A stretch of DNA of 12,919 bases from an uncultured Gammaproteobacteria bacterium (lineage in GTDB: Bacteria; Pseudomonadota; Gammaproteobacteria; Pseudomonadales; Azotimanducaceae_A). How positions within the stretch are numbered: position 1 is the stretch's first letter; each line of letters begins with the position of its first letter. Of the stretch, positions 6,715-12,919 are shown piece after piece. The notes under the pieces were generated by a model. It was given only the letters and a program-made list of their open reading frames with translations. It searched no databases and was not told the DNA's origin. Made by a program: the position numbers and the translations under genes. The stretch is taken from contig CAJWGQ010000072.1 in the NCBI GenBank assembly GCA_913041025.1, positions 1-12,919 on the forward strand, in the 5' to 3' direction.

Positions 6715-6742
6715 AGAATACAGGATCTGATCAATAAGACAA
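6715..6742 (-). promoter_or_regulatory. Candidate sigma70 promoter of the diiron operon
   Basis: On the minus strand, TTGTCT (6742-6737) and TATTCT (6720-6715) are separated by 16 bases, each matching the consensus in four of six positions, with TG directly before the -10 hexamer. The spacer contains the palindrome TGATCA. It lies in the 167-base gap after the HSL-type esterase, about 30 bases before the first operon gene, so the operon can be transcribed independently. Confidence 0.35.
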
Positions 6743-6851
6743 ATTTATAAACGCAGTCTCATCAAGGCGTCTTTGAAGAACTCAAATCAGGCCGGAGAGG
6801 GAAATGATCGAGTCATTTTTTTAATTTTTCCCAGCAAAACTTAGTCACGGC

Positions 6852-7928
6852 TCATGCTAACGACTCGGCAAACCCCACTAAATCTCTCAGTGTTGATTCA
6901 AACACCTCAGGAACCTGTTCTGGGAACGCCATATCCGCTGCGTGAGGAGTACCATGGACAGTTCTACCCACTGCAGACACACCGGCATTTACCAGTTTCC
7001 GATAATAAGCCAACCCCTCATCTCGAAGAGGATCGAGTTCGTTCACTGAAATAATATGAGGTGGCAACCCTTCAAGATCACTAGCTTCAGCATGTAAGGG
7101 CCAAGCCAATGGGTTTAAGGCATTCTGCCCCTCTGGATCATAGACTTTAGCCAACGCACCCATCATGGAAACGTCCAGCATGTATTGATCGTTTTCCTTG
7201 AGTGATAACAATTCATTGGGTGGGTTTGTATAAGCACCGGATATGTAAGGGCACATCGCGTAAATACCCGATATCTCCGAGAGCCAGCCTTCTTTTCTTG
7301 CTTTCAGAGCCGTCGAAATACACAAATTACCTCCTCCAGACTCGCCTGAAACCACGACACTAGAGATCCCGAACTCGCTCTTTCGAGCAGTAACCCAGTT
7401 AATCGCGCTACAACAATCATTTAGTCCTGCAGGAAAAGGGTGATTACCCAGCTCTCCACCACCATTACGAAACTCGACTCCAACTACCATCGCGCCTTTC
7501 GCGGCAATACTATTTCGCCACATGACAAAATTAGGGTCAGTTGCTTTTAATATGACCATACCTCCACCGTGTGTGTGCACTATACAAGGTATGGGACCAG
7601 AAACATTTTTAGGCCGATGTAAGTAGAGAGTAATCTCATTATCGTCTACTCCTTTAATAACCTCTGTAGTGGAGTCAACGGTCGGGAAGTCCGGCATATT
7701 CGCTGCCATCAGCATATTAATCATTACTGAATTACTCTCCATCTCCAAACAATGAGCCAAACATTCCTCATAGGAAGATGCAGAGGTGACCGGTGATGCT
7801 TCCGCCGGGCCATCCATGCCGGCTGCCGCATAAACCGCTAAGATCCTCGGGTCCAAACGTTTATCCACATTGAGTAATGAATCAGGATTACCCAGACGAC
7901 CCGGCAAATATTTCAACAGCTCCGACAT
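6852..7928 (-). CDS. HSL-family alpha/beta hydrolase (esterase/lipase)
   Basis: A 358-residue carboxylesterase of the bacterial hormone-sensitive-lipase (family IV) type. The oxyanion-hole motif is HTHGGG (H120-G123). The nucleophile is S197 in GESGGG, a slight variant of the usual GDSAGG. The acid is probably D299 in NELDPLRDEG, and the base is H329 in HGTPHAADM. The N-terminal 90 residues form the family's cap, and no signal peptide is present, so it acts in the cytoplasm on short- to medium-chain or bulky esters. The ATG at 7928 has a strong AGGGGAG ribosome-binding site. It points the same way as the diiron operon but is 167 bases upstream of it, with a candidate promoter between, so shared function is plausible and cotranscription uncertain. 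Confidence 0.92.
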   Translation of the reverse strand: MSELLKYLPGRLGNPDSLLNVDKRLDPRILAVYAAAGMDGPAEASPVTSASSYEECLAHCLEMESNSVMINMLMAANMPDFPTVDSTTEVIKGVDDNEITLYLHRPKNVSGPIPCIVHTHGGGMVILKATDPNFVMWRNSIAAKGAMVVGVEFRNGGGELGNHPFPAGLNDCCSAINWVTARKSEFGISSVVVSGESGGGNLCISTALKARKEGWLSEISGIYAMCPYISGAYTNPPNELLSLKENDQYMLDVSMMGALAKVYDPEGQNALNPLAWPLHAEASDLEGLPPHIISVNELDPLRDEGLAYYRKLVNAGVSAVGRTVHGTPHAADMAFPEQVPEVFESTLRDLVGFAESLA

Positions 7929-8151
7929 AACTCTCCCCTAGCAAACTTCTGAAATTTCTCTCCTTGATCTTAACCTGCATTTGAATGCTCTGAACATAAT
8001 TATTTGATAGATGGAACGTTCTCTAGCTCTTTTGCGATATAGTCTGAACCTTTATTATCTGAGGCGCTTGTGGCCAACTAATAGCTGATCTCGGTCAGGT
8101 TCCTCAAAGAACCCTAAAATATCGCGAACTGGTCAAGATTCTAAGGAAACT

Positions 8152-8574
8152 ATGATGCGTCTAATCATAAAAATCGTGTTAGGAACCATAATTTTGCTGG
8201 CCACGTTTTTTGTATCAATGCTTGGACTGTCCGAAATTGCGGGCGAGGTCGTTACACTTACAAAATCGGACGAGGAAGGACAAACCAGAACGGTAAGACT
8301 TTGGATTGTCGATGACGGTTCTTCTTCATGGGTCGAACACGGGGACTCATCATCATTCTGGATTAAGCAATTAGTCGAAAATCCTGAGCTAAAACTAGAA
8401 AGAGACGGGATGACTAACATTTATCACGCTCGAGCAGATCTGGAATCTCATGCGCTTGTCCACCATCTGTTAAACGAAAAATACGGCGTTATTGATTCCA
8501 TCATTAGAATGCTCAGTGGCGAGTCAGATCGGTGTCCGGGCGTTCCCGTTCGTCTCACTTTAAAAGAGCATTAA
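8152..8574 (+). CDS. Membrane-anchored split-barrel protein, nitroreductase/quinone-reductase-like
   Basis: A 140-residue protein with one N-terminal membrane segment (about residues 3-24, MRLIIKIVLGTIILLATFFV) and a small domain resembling the deazaflavin-type nitroreductase/quinone reductase family with a split-barrel fold. The matching pattern is VRLWIVDDG, a W-I-K-Q-L helix, NPELKLERDG, IYHARA and a final KYGVIDSIIRML...VPVRLTL. Such proteins often use FMN or F420; whether this one binds a cofactor cannot be told. ATGATG at 8152 follows an AAGGAA ribosome-binding site, and either ATG could be used. It is the first gene of a two-gene plus-strand operon with the CREST-type hydrolase 13 bases downstream, and is divergent from the HSL esterase. 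Orientation of the domain (cytoplasmic or periplasmic) is not clear. Confidence 0.65.
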   Translation: MMRLIIKIVLGTIILLATFFVSMLGLSEIAGEVVTLTKSDEEGQTRTVRLWIVDDGSSSWVEHGDSSSFWIKQLVENPELKLERDGMTNIYHARADLESHALVHHLLNEKYGVIDSIIRMLSGESDRCPGVPVRLTLKEH

Positions 8575-8587
8575 CGAGAATTTACCC

Positions 8588-9568
8588 ATGCTGAAAAAAG
8601 AAACCGAACTCTTCCCTTTCTACATTGCCCTTCTACTAAGCGTCTTGTTCCTGGTGGCTTATTGGATATTTGGCTATTTCGGCTGGCAACCATCCTCTCA
8701 ATCGCTCAGCATGATAGGAAAAATGTCCGTCTGGTGTGAAAGAGTTGCTGGTGGAATCTTTAGAGAACCCGCCAACGCACTAAGCAACCTTGGCTTTATG
8801 ATCATCGGCCTTTCCATGTTTTACGTACTTTCCAAGGAAAAGAAAGATTCGACGAACGGCAATCTCTTCTTTGGTGTTACACCTGTATCTGCTTTATATG
8901 CTGGAGCCGTGATCTGGCTAGGACCTGGGTCCATGCTTATGCATGGAACGCATACTCTTTGGGGAGGCTGGGCCGATAATCTGAGCATGGTCATGTATAT
9001 CTTGTTACCTTGGCTGATTAATGTCAGCACGATGGGTGGCTGGTCTGTTGGCAAACTCATCAAAGTCTATGCGTTAATTGTATTCGTTTATGCTGTGGCC
9101 AGATGGTTCTTCGGTGGGCGACTTGGTATTCATCTTGACCTATTTGGCCTTTCGATCGGGCTTTGGGCGATTTCAGAGTGCTTGTATCGATTCTGGACAC
9201 CCATTTTCAGATGGCTTTCTGGTTTTATTGGCTTTTTGGTGGCAGCGGTCTTCGGCATCATGCCAACGGACATGCTCGCTGAGCCAGTTAAATTCTGGTG
9301 GGTAATCCTGTTCTGGATTCCTGCAATACTGTCCCCAAGAGAGCCTAAAACAACGAGACGCTACACCCCATGGTACTTCCTCGGCATCGCAGCTTACATG
9401 CTCGCATTTGCTATCTGGCTTCAAGGGAGACCAAACAACCCCTGGTGCGTTCCAGATTCATGGGTTCAGGCGCACGCACTCTGGCACTTATTGACAGCTA
9501 TCGCGACATGGTGTTTTTTCAAGTTTCTGCGCACCGAAGTACCCAAAGAAAAACCTGACTTAAGCTAA
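8588..9568 (+). CDS. CREST-superfamily membrane hydrolase (alkaline-ceramidase-like)
   Basis: A 326-residue polytopic inner-membrane protein with about seven to nine hydrophobic segments. It carries the metal-hydrolase signature of the CREST superfamily (alkaline ceramidases, PAQR, Per1): S115-x3-H119 in GPGSMLMHG, D130 in GGWADNLSM, and H296-x3-H300 in AHALWH near the C-terminus. WCERVAGGIFREPANALSN (49-67) matches the E...E-x-x-N-x-x-S-N loop seen in ceramidases. The likely reaction is zinc-dependent hydrolysis of an amide or ester in a membrane lipid; ceramide itself is not proven as substrate. The ATG at 8588 is 13 bases after the preceding stop, with a weak GAGAA ribosome-binding site, so it is probably coupled to the split-barrel gene. 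A weak terminator hairpin follows. Confidence 0.85.
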   Translation: MLKKETELFPFYIALLLSVLFLVAYWIFGYFGWQPSSQSLSMIGKMSVWCERVAGGIFREPANALSNLGFMIIGLSMFYVLSKEKKDSTNGNLFFGVTPVSALYAGAVIWLGPGSMLMHGTHTLWGGWADNLSMVMYILLPWLINVSTMGGWSVGKLIKVYALIVFVYAVARWFFGGRLGIHLDLFGLSIGLWAISECLYRFWTPIFRWLSGFIGFLVAAVFGIMPTDMLAEPVKFWWVILFWIPAILSPREPKTTRRYTPWYFLGIAAYMLAFAIWLQGRPNNPWCVPDSWVQAHALWHLLTAIATWCFFKFLRTEVPKEKPDLS

Positions 9569-9581
9569 AGCCTTTTTTGCC

Positions 9582-9602
9582 AGAAGGTCTTGGTGGCCTT
9601 TT
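9582..9602 (+). terminator. Weak rho-independent terminator
   Basis: AAGGTC (9584-9589) and GGCCTT (9595-9600) pair with one T-G wobble around the loop TTGGT, and the stem can be extended by two weaker pairs. T residues at 9599-9602 give a short U tract. It lies just after the CREST-type gene. The stem is short, so efficiency is doubtful. Confidence 0.4.
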
Positions 9603-9698
9603 ATCAAGTGGGCATTGTTATCTCGCAAAGACAATTCGCTCGTTCTATCGACGAAATTAGTCTCGTCAACTTTTAAAAGCTGTGGTGCGTCAAATTAG

Positions 9699-10085
9699 CT
9701 ATTTCAAATCCAATACGGAGTCCAACTGCACCAGCGAGTCCTCCATCCCTTTGCGAATAAACGGTTCTAAGTGCGCAGGTTCGAATTCTTGCCCCCAACA
9801 GAATCGAGTCGTGTTCTGATCAAGACTGATCAGACTGATAGTCGCCAGGTGGCGATTAACAGCGGGCGAGTCAATAACAGAATACTTGAGTACCATTTCA
9901 TCCTCATCTCTAAGGACAATTTTTTCCGCAAGTTGGCCCGCTCCTTCCATACGAAAACGTCGGATTGATCCATCAAAGACGCAATCACTGGCGCTCGGAA
10001 CCCAATCAACGCGCTCGGGATTTCCAATGACCGCCCAAATCTTTTCTCTCTCGCAATCAAATACTTTTTCAATCGTTACTTCCAC
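9699..10085 (-). CDS. SRPBCC (START-like) superfamily protein
   Basis: A 128-residue protein of the SRPBCC/polyketide-cyclase-like fold, which forms a deep hydrophobic ligand pocket. Visible pattern: the first strand VTIEKVFDCEREKIWAVIGN with the V-W-x-x-x-x-N/D-x-x-x-x-x-W start (N22, W28), RFRMEGAGQLAEKIVLRDE, LKYSVIDSP, and the long C-terminal helix FIRKGMEDSLVQLDSVL. The start is GTG at 10085, with a strong AAGGAG ribosome-binding site six bases before it. It is the last gene of the minus-strand group and follows the secreted hydrolase by 58 bases. The ligand is unknown. Members act as lipid binders, cyclases or uncharacterised stress proteins. Confidence 0.83.
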   Translation of the reverse strand: MEVTIEKVFDCEREKIWAVIGNPERVDWVPSASDCVFDGSIRRFRMEGAGQLAEKIVLRDEDEMVLKYSVIDSPAVNRHLATISLISLDQNTTRFCWGQEFEPAHLEPFIRKGMEDSLVQLDSVLDLK

Positions 10086-10143
10086 TATCTCTCCTTTAAC
10101 TTGCAGATCAGATGGTTAAAAATAGCCAGCCCAATAAAGAGGA

Positions 10144-10971
10144 CTAGAAACCTTTAGCCGATTTGACTCGTTTTATCTCGGCCAGGACCAGAGGAATGGC
10201 TGGTTCAACCATTCGGTGCCCATAGCCCTCCAATTCGTACAACCTCACATGTTCATGACCGGAAACACGCAACATACGCATCAAATAAGCATTTTCCTCG
10301 TAACGCCCAAGCAGTTCTCTCTCCCTGTCACCGGTAATTAAGAGAAACGGAGGTGCATTAGCTCGAACATGAAAGAGAGGAGCAAATTCATCAACAATAG
10401 GCTGCGTGTTGGCAATACCCCGATGTTTTCGAATCGTAAAGTGGGTGATGGTGTGTCCACTAAGCGGTATAACCCCCGCAATCTGATCGGAATCTATTTC
10501 TAGTTTTCTGAGCCATCGTTTATCTAACCCCAACATGCTCGCCAAATAACCGCCAGCTGAGTGCCCAGACACAAATATCAGTTCAGAACGACCACCATAA
10601 TTTTCAATGTTGTTAAACACCCACGCCACTGCTGCGGCAGCATCTTGTATAAATCCAGGAGGATTCACTTTTGGATATAAGCGATAGTTGGCCGATACCA
10701 CACAAATCCCTTGGTTCTTTAAACCAGAAGGTACGTATTTATTGCCCCGAGTTAAGCCTCCCCCATGAAACCAAACCAATGTCGGTTTTGGCTTGGTGCT
10801 CTCACCCGGACAGTAAACGTCAAGTACAGCGCGTTCACTTTTGTAAGAATCTGAATCATTAAACTCAGTTTCGTAGTAAGGAACATTGCTAATCGGTAAA
10901 CCTTCCCCCGAAACCGGTTTAGACGAAAGTAAGAACAGGCCGAAAGGCAAAAAGAACATGAGTCGTTTCAT
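10144..10971 (-). CDS. Secreted alpha/beta hydrolase (BD-FAE-like esterase)
   Basis: A 275-residue esterase with a signal peptide (MKRLMFFLPFGLFLLSS, cleavage likely near SGEG at 22-24), so it acts in the periplasm or outside. The family features are LDVYCPG before the oxyanion hole HGGGLTRGNK (H69-G72), SANYRLYP, the nucleophile S138 in GHSAGG, D215 in TGDRERE and H252 in GYGHRMVE. This is the BD-FAE/carboxylesterase type that hydrolyses small or sugar-linked acyl esters; the substrate is not evident. ATG at 10971 begins one base after the TAG of the upstream unknown gene, so translation is coupled. It differs from the cytoplasmic HSL-type esterase in the same window in having a signal peptide and the GHSAGG elbow. 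Confidence 0.9.
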   Translation of the reverse strand: MKRLMFFLPFGLFLLSSKPVSGEGLPISNVPYYETEFNDSDSYKSERAVLDVYCPGESTKPKPTLVWFHGGGLTRGNKYVPSGLKNQGICVVSANYRLYPKVNPPGFIQDAAAAVAWVFNNIENYGGRSELIFVSGHSAGGYLASMLGLDKRWLRKLEIDSDQIAGVIPLSGHTITHFTIRKHRGIANTQPIVDEFAPLFHVRANAPPFLLITGDRERELLGRYEENAYLMRMLRVSGHEHVRLYELEGYGHRMVEPAIPLVLAEIKRVKSAKGF

Positions 10972-10972
10972 A

Positions 10973-11356
10973 CTATGGCTCTTTCTTTGCTAACCTCATC
11001 TTGTGGCTTAGCTGTCTACCAGTCGCTCTTGGGCCCATTCTAAGATAGGCCGGTTCATCAAAGACTCTCCAGATGCTTGTTCTTTTATCGGAGCTAGAGG
11101 CTTCTGTATTATTTGGTTTAGTGGGGCGAACTCCCAAGCCGTAACGTTGCAGATCAATAAATTTTTGTAGCTCTTTCTCAGACGCGACACGAGTTATCAA
11201 ACCGGCATCTAGATACCCTTTAATTTCTGAGTTGAGTGCTTTGTAGCCCGAGGAAGATTTGTCCTCTATACGATAAAGTTCTTGCAGCAACTTCTTGAGA
11301 TGAATCAGGTATCTGTTCCTGCGATTCCACTCGCCGGCGGTTCTCGTGTTGGTCAT
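10973..11356 (-). CDS. Unrecognised basic protein
   Basis: A 127-residue protein I do not recognise. It has no signal peptide or membrane segment. The N-terminal half is rich in charged residues and predicted helical (NRRNRYLIHLKKLLQELYRI, then a second helix from EKELQKFIDLQRYGLG). The C-terminal half is basic, poorly ordered and ends KMRLAKKEP. One tryptophan-containing motif SIWRVFDEPAYLRMG stands out. ATG at 11356 has a GAGGA ribosome-binding site. It is joined to the secreted hydrolase by a one-base gap, which supports it being a real gene. A conspicuous inverted repeat lies directly upstream. A nucleic-acid-binding role would fit the charge but there is no motif for it. Confidence 0.75.
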   Translation of the reverse strand: MTNTRTAGEWNRRNRYLIHLKKLLQELYRIEDKSSSGYKALNSEIKGYLDAGLITRVASEKELQKFIDLQRYGLGVRPTKPNNTEASSSDKRTSIWRVFDEPAYLRMGPRATGRQLSHKMRLAKKEP

Positions 11357-11367
11357 GTTCGGTCCTC

Positions 11368-11395
11368 GCTAGGGCTAGTGATCCTAAGCCCTAGC
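11368..11395. repeat. Perfect 9-bp inverted repeat with 10-base loop
   Basis: GCTAGGGCT (11368-11376) and AGCCCTAGC (11387-11395) form a perfect stem around AGTGATCCTA. It lies between the glycine-zipper gene and the unknown basic gene, ending only a few bases before the latter's ribosome-binding site. There is no U tract, so it is not a standard intrinsic terminator. It could be an operator, an mRNA processing or stabilising hairpin, or an attenuating element between two genes that need different amounts. Confidence 0.6.
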
Positions 11396-11423
11396 TAGCA
11401 CCGAATCAATTGTTATATCGGAA

Positions 11424-11957
11424 CTATTGCGCTGGAGTAACGTTAACTCGCAACCGAATAGTATTTCCTGGGTCGTAATCCATTCTGGACGTATAAACTG
11501 ACCCGTTATAGGAGTAGGAAACGTCATAGCCAATAATTTCCTGAGCACGTTCAGTCCGGTAAACTGTTCTACAGACTTCCCTCTCAGTACCTTCGTGTTG
11601 GCCCTCATGACGCTTTCTATTTACATCCTTAGCGATAGAAGCACCAAGAAGAGCGCCGGCAACGGCACCCACTCGCTGATTACTCTTTTCAGACCCTACC
11701 GCATTTCCAATTGCTCCTCCCACAAGCGCTCCGATGATCCCTGGCGTCTGTGATTTATCGTCGAATCTTGGCTGTTTAGCTGAGACGTACTCGATTTGGC
11801 ACTGCTCGGCAGGCACCCTTTGCTCCACCAACTGAAAAATTGGTTCTGTTGACAGAACATCCACCTCCTCAAAAGAGGTATAGCCAAACGCTGCCGTTGA
11901 CGCGAAAAAGGCCAACACGAAACCTAAAGCACTTCGAACACACTTCAAATTAGTCAT
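11424..11957 (-). CDS. Glycine-zipper 2TM envelope protein (17 kDa antigen-like)
   Basis: A 177-residue exported envelope protein. It has a signal peptide (hydrophobic LGFVLAFFASTAAFG, cleavage near residues 23-25; no lipobox cysteine). A short mature N-terminal part holds C53. The glycine-zipper membrane domain covers about 73-110 (GIIGALVGGAIGNAVG ... RVGAVAGALLGASIA). A C-terminal beta domain has C129 (REVCRTVYR) and the family-type ending IIGYDVSYSYNGSVYTSRMD, then RLRVNV. The two cysteines could form a disulfide. Proteins of this type sit in or span the Gram-negative outer envelope; the function is structural or unknown. ATG at 11957 follows a strong AGGAGGG ribosome-binding site with short spacing. 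It is the promoter-proximal gene of the 11957-9699 group, although the inverted repeat downstream may separate its expression. Confidence 0.9.
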   Translation of the reverse strand: MTNLKCVRSALGFVLAFFASTAAFGYTSFEEVDVLSTEPIFQLVEQRVPAEQCQIEYVSAKQPRFDDKSQTPGIIGALVGGAIGNAVGSEKSNQRVGAVAGALLGASIAKDVNRKRHEGQHEGTEREVCRTVYRTERAQEIIGYDVSYSYNGSVYTSRMDYDPGNTIRLRVNVTPAQ

Positions 11958-12010
11958 CTAACCCTCCTAAAAAATGAGTCACCACCAAACAACTGTCCTT
12001 TCATGACGAA

Positions 12011-12039
12011 AATATGCGTTCAATCTAATCCAAAATCAA
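12011..12039 (-). promoter_or_regulatory. Candidate sigma70 promoter of the glycine-zipper gene
   Basis: On the minus strand, TTGATT (12039-12034) and CATATT (12016-12011) are separated by 17 bases, each matching the consensus in four of six positions. The position, about 55 bases before the ATG at 11957, and the optimal spacing support it; no operator was identified. Confidence 0.42.
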
Positions 12040-12524
12040 CAGAATAAGTAATAAAGATCGCTACAAATTGTTTCCATTCTGTTGGCAATTAATTCAACCA
12101 TCAAAACCCTGAAACTATGTGACCTTTTAATTAAACCCTGCTTCTTCCAAGCCTTTGGACGTCAACATCCACTGTGTACCAAGCTGGAATTAGAATTCCG
12201 GTGATCAGAGCGTCGATTACCATCTGGTCTAAATGCAACTTTTAGCCAATTAGCTCTACCGCAAGTAAGCGAACAAAAATTCTTCCTCTACTCTGTGTTG
12301 GGAACGATCTCGTCTGGCCTCGGATACTTACACAATCTTTCAGTTTTAGTGTCCCTTCCATCAGCCTACTGACGAAATTGAATCGAACTAGAGTTATGCC
12401 GGCTTAGTAGAAAATGCCCAGTTCGAATTTTACTCAGGCCGGTTGCTGGCTAATCAACGAGAGCTGCCAGCCTGGAGACCAGGTGATGAACTCTATGCTG
12501 TTAGGAAAAAAGCCATCGCGAATT
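12040..12524. other. Gene-free stretch with short protein-like frames, possible remnants
   Basis: No gene can be supported in this stretch. Three short open frames look more protein-like than random sequence but lack ribosome-binding sites: minus strand 12223-12131 (30 residues, including ALITGILIPAWYTVDVDV), plus strand 12205-12372 (55 codons, no ATG start) and plus strand 12392-12532 (46 codons, including LLANQRELPAWRPGDELYAV, no ATG, preceded by a TAG). The last runs into the end of the convergent transporter gene. They may be remnants of degraded genes or chance. No tRNA or repeat was found. Confidence 0.4.
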
Positions 12525-12919
12525 CTAGCTAGACTCTCTACCTCTTAAAAAATAAGCGACGACCAACATTAGAACCGCAATCATCAAGTAGTACTGAATC
12601 ATAAAGCTGAATATTGGTGTGGTCGACTCAAGACCAGTATCAAGCGCTTCGCCACCCAATAATCCGGCCAAAACACCACCAATAGCCGAAGCCAGAAACC
12701 ACAAACCAAACATCTGGCCGACGTATTTTTTAGGCGAGTAGCGGGAAAACGCAGACAACCCAATTGGCGAAAGAGCAAGCTCTCCCCAAGTATGTAAAAG
12801 ATAAGTCAATAGAAGCCATCTTACGCTCACCAACTCTTGTTGAAGCGCCAAACCAACAGCATACAGCATCACAACAAAACTTAATGCCATCAACAAAAGG
12901 CCTATGACAAATTTGACAG
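12525..12919 (-). CDS. POT/PTR2-family peptide transporter, C-terminal part
   Basis: The last 131 or so residues of a proton-coupled oligopeptide transporter of the major facilitator superfamily. The frame is open to the right edge of the window, so the TTG/ATG codons near 12896-12888 are internal, not starts. The segment TYLLHTWGELALSPIGLSAFSRYSP, followed by YVGQMFGLWFLASAIGGVLAG, matches the conserved region around the tenth and eleventh membrane helices (G-E-L-x-L-S-P-x-G-L). One more hydrophobic helix (FMIQYYLMIAVLMLVVAYFL) precedes a short basic tail ending RGRESS. It imports di- or tripeptides across the inner membrane in characterised members. It points toward the 11957 gene but 567 bases separate them. 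Confidence 0.9.
   Translation of the reverse strand, partial: VKFVIGLLLMALSFVVMLYAVGLALQQELVSVRWLLLTYLLHTWGELALSPIGLSAFSRYSPKKYVGQMFGLWFLASAIGGVLAGLLGGEALDTGLESTTPIFSFMIQYYLMIAVLMLVVAYFLRGRESS

Noticed and set aside
6802..6829. Hairpin AAATGA-TCGAG-TCATTT followed by a T run, considered as terminator after the HSL-type esterase
   Set aside because: The T run is on the plus strand, whereas the esterase is transcribed on the minus strand, where the hairpin is followed by CCC; no plus-strand gene ends here.

Overview
The window looks like a stretch of a gammaproteobacterial (probably marine or other aquatic) chromosome of moderate, slightly AT-leaning composition. This is inferred from the gene families present: a 17-kDa-antigen-like glycine-zipper protein, a POT peptide transporter, an HSL-type esterase and an FmdB zinc ribbon. 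It is not shown by any phylogenetic marker. No rRNA, tRNA, CRISPR array, insertion sequence or phage gene was seen.

Layout. At the left edge (1-592, minus strand) is a decayed fatty acid desaturase with two nonsense codons and two frameshifts, running off the window. Next to it, on the plus strand, is a small secreted protein (710-1180). From 6684 down to 1518, on the minus strand, lies a compact seven-gene operon with gaps of 1 to 18 bases or overlaps, ended by a strong bidirectional hairpin terminator (1492-1519). In transcription order it encodes: a ferritin-like diiron protein with a complete ligand set; a paralogue of it that has lost all four carboxylate ligands; two tandem SCP2-like small proteins; an FmdB-type zinc ribbon; a PD-(D/E)XK nuclease-fold protein; and an arylsulfotransferase-like beta-propeller protein. 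The last has no ATG and may start at a CTG that overlaps the previous stop. An HSL-family esterase (7928-6852) lies just upstream, co-directional but separated by 167 bases.

Divergent from the esterase, on the plus strand, are a membrane-anchored split-barrel (nitroreductase/quinone-reductase-like) protein and a CREST-superfamily (alkaline-ceramidase-like) membrane hydrolase, followed by a weak terminator. A second minus-strand group (11957 to 9699) holds a glycine-zipper envelope protein, an unrecognised basic protein, a secreted alpha/beta hydrolase and an SRPBCC protein. At the right edge is the C-terminal part of a POT/PTR2 peptide transporter. The 567-base gap before it carries only short protein-like frames that could be remnants.

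How the genes may work together. The strongest candidate for an undescribed system is the seven-gene operon. An active/degenerate pair of diiron-fold proteins recalls the alpha/beta arrangement of soluble diiron monooxygenases. Here it is linked to two putative hydrophobic-ligand carriers (SCP2-like) and a small four-cysteine metal protein that could be an assembly or electron-transfer partner. The neighbourhood (two esterases, ceramidase-like protein, SRPBCC protein, dead desaturase) has a lipid or hydrophobic-substrate flavour. The substrate and reaction are not visible from sequence, and the role of the nuclease-fold gene in such an operon is unexplained.
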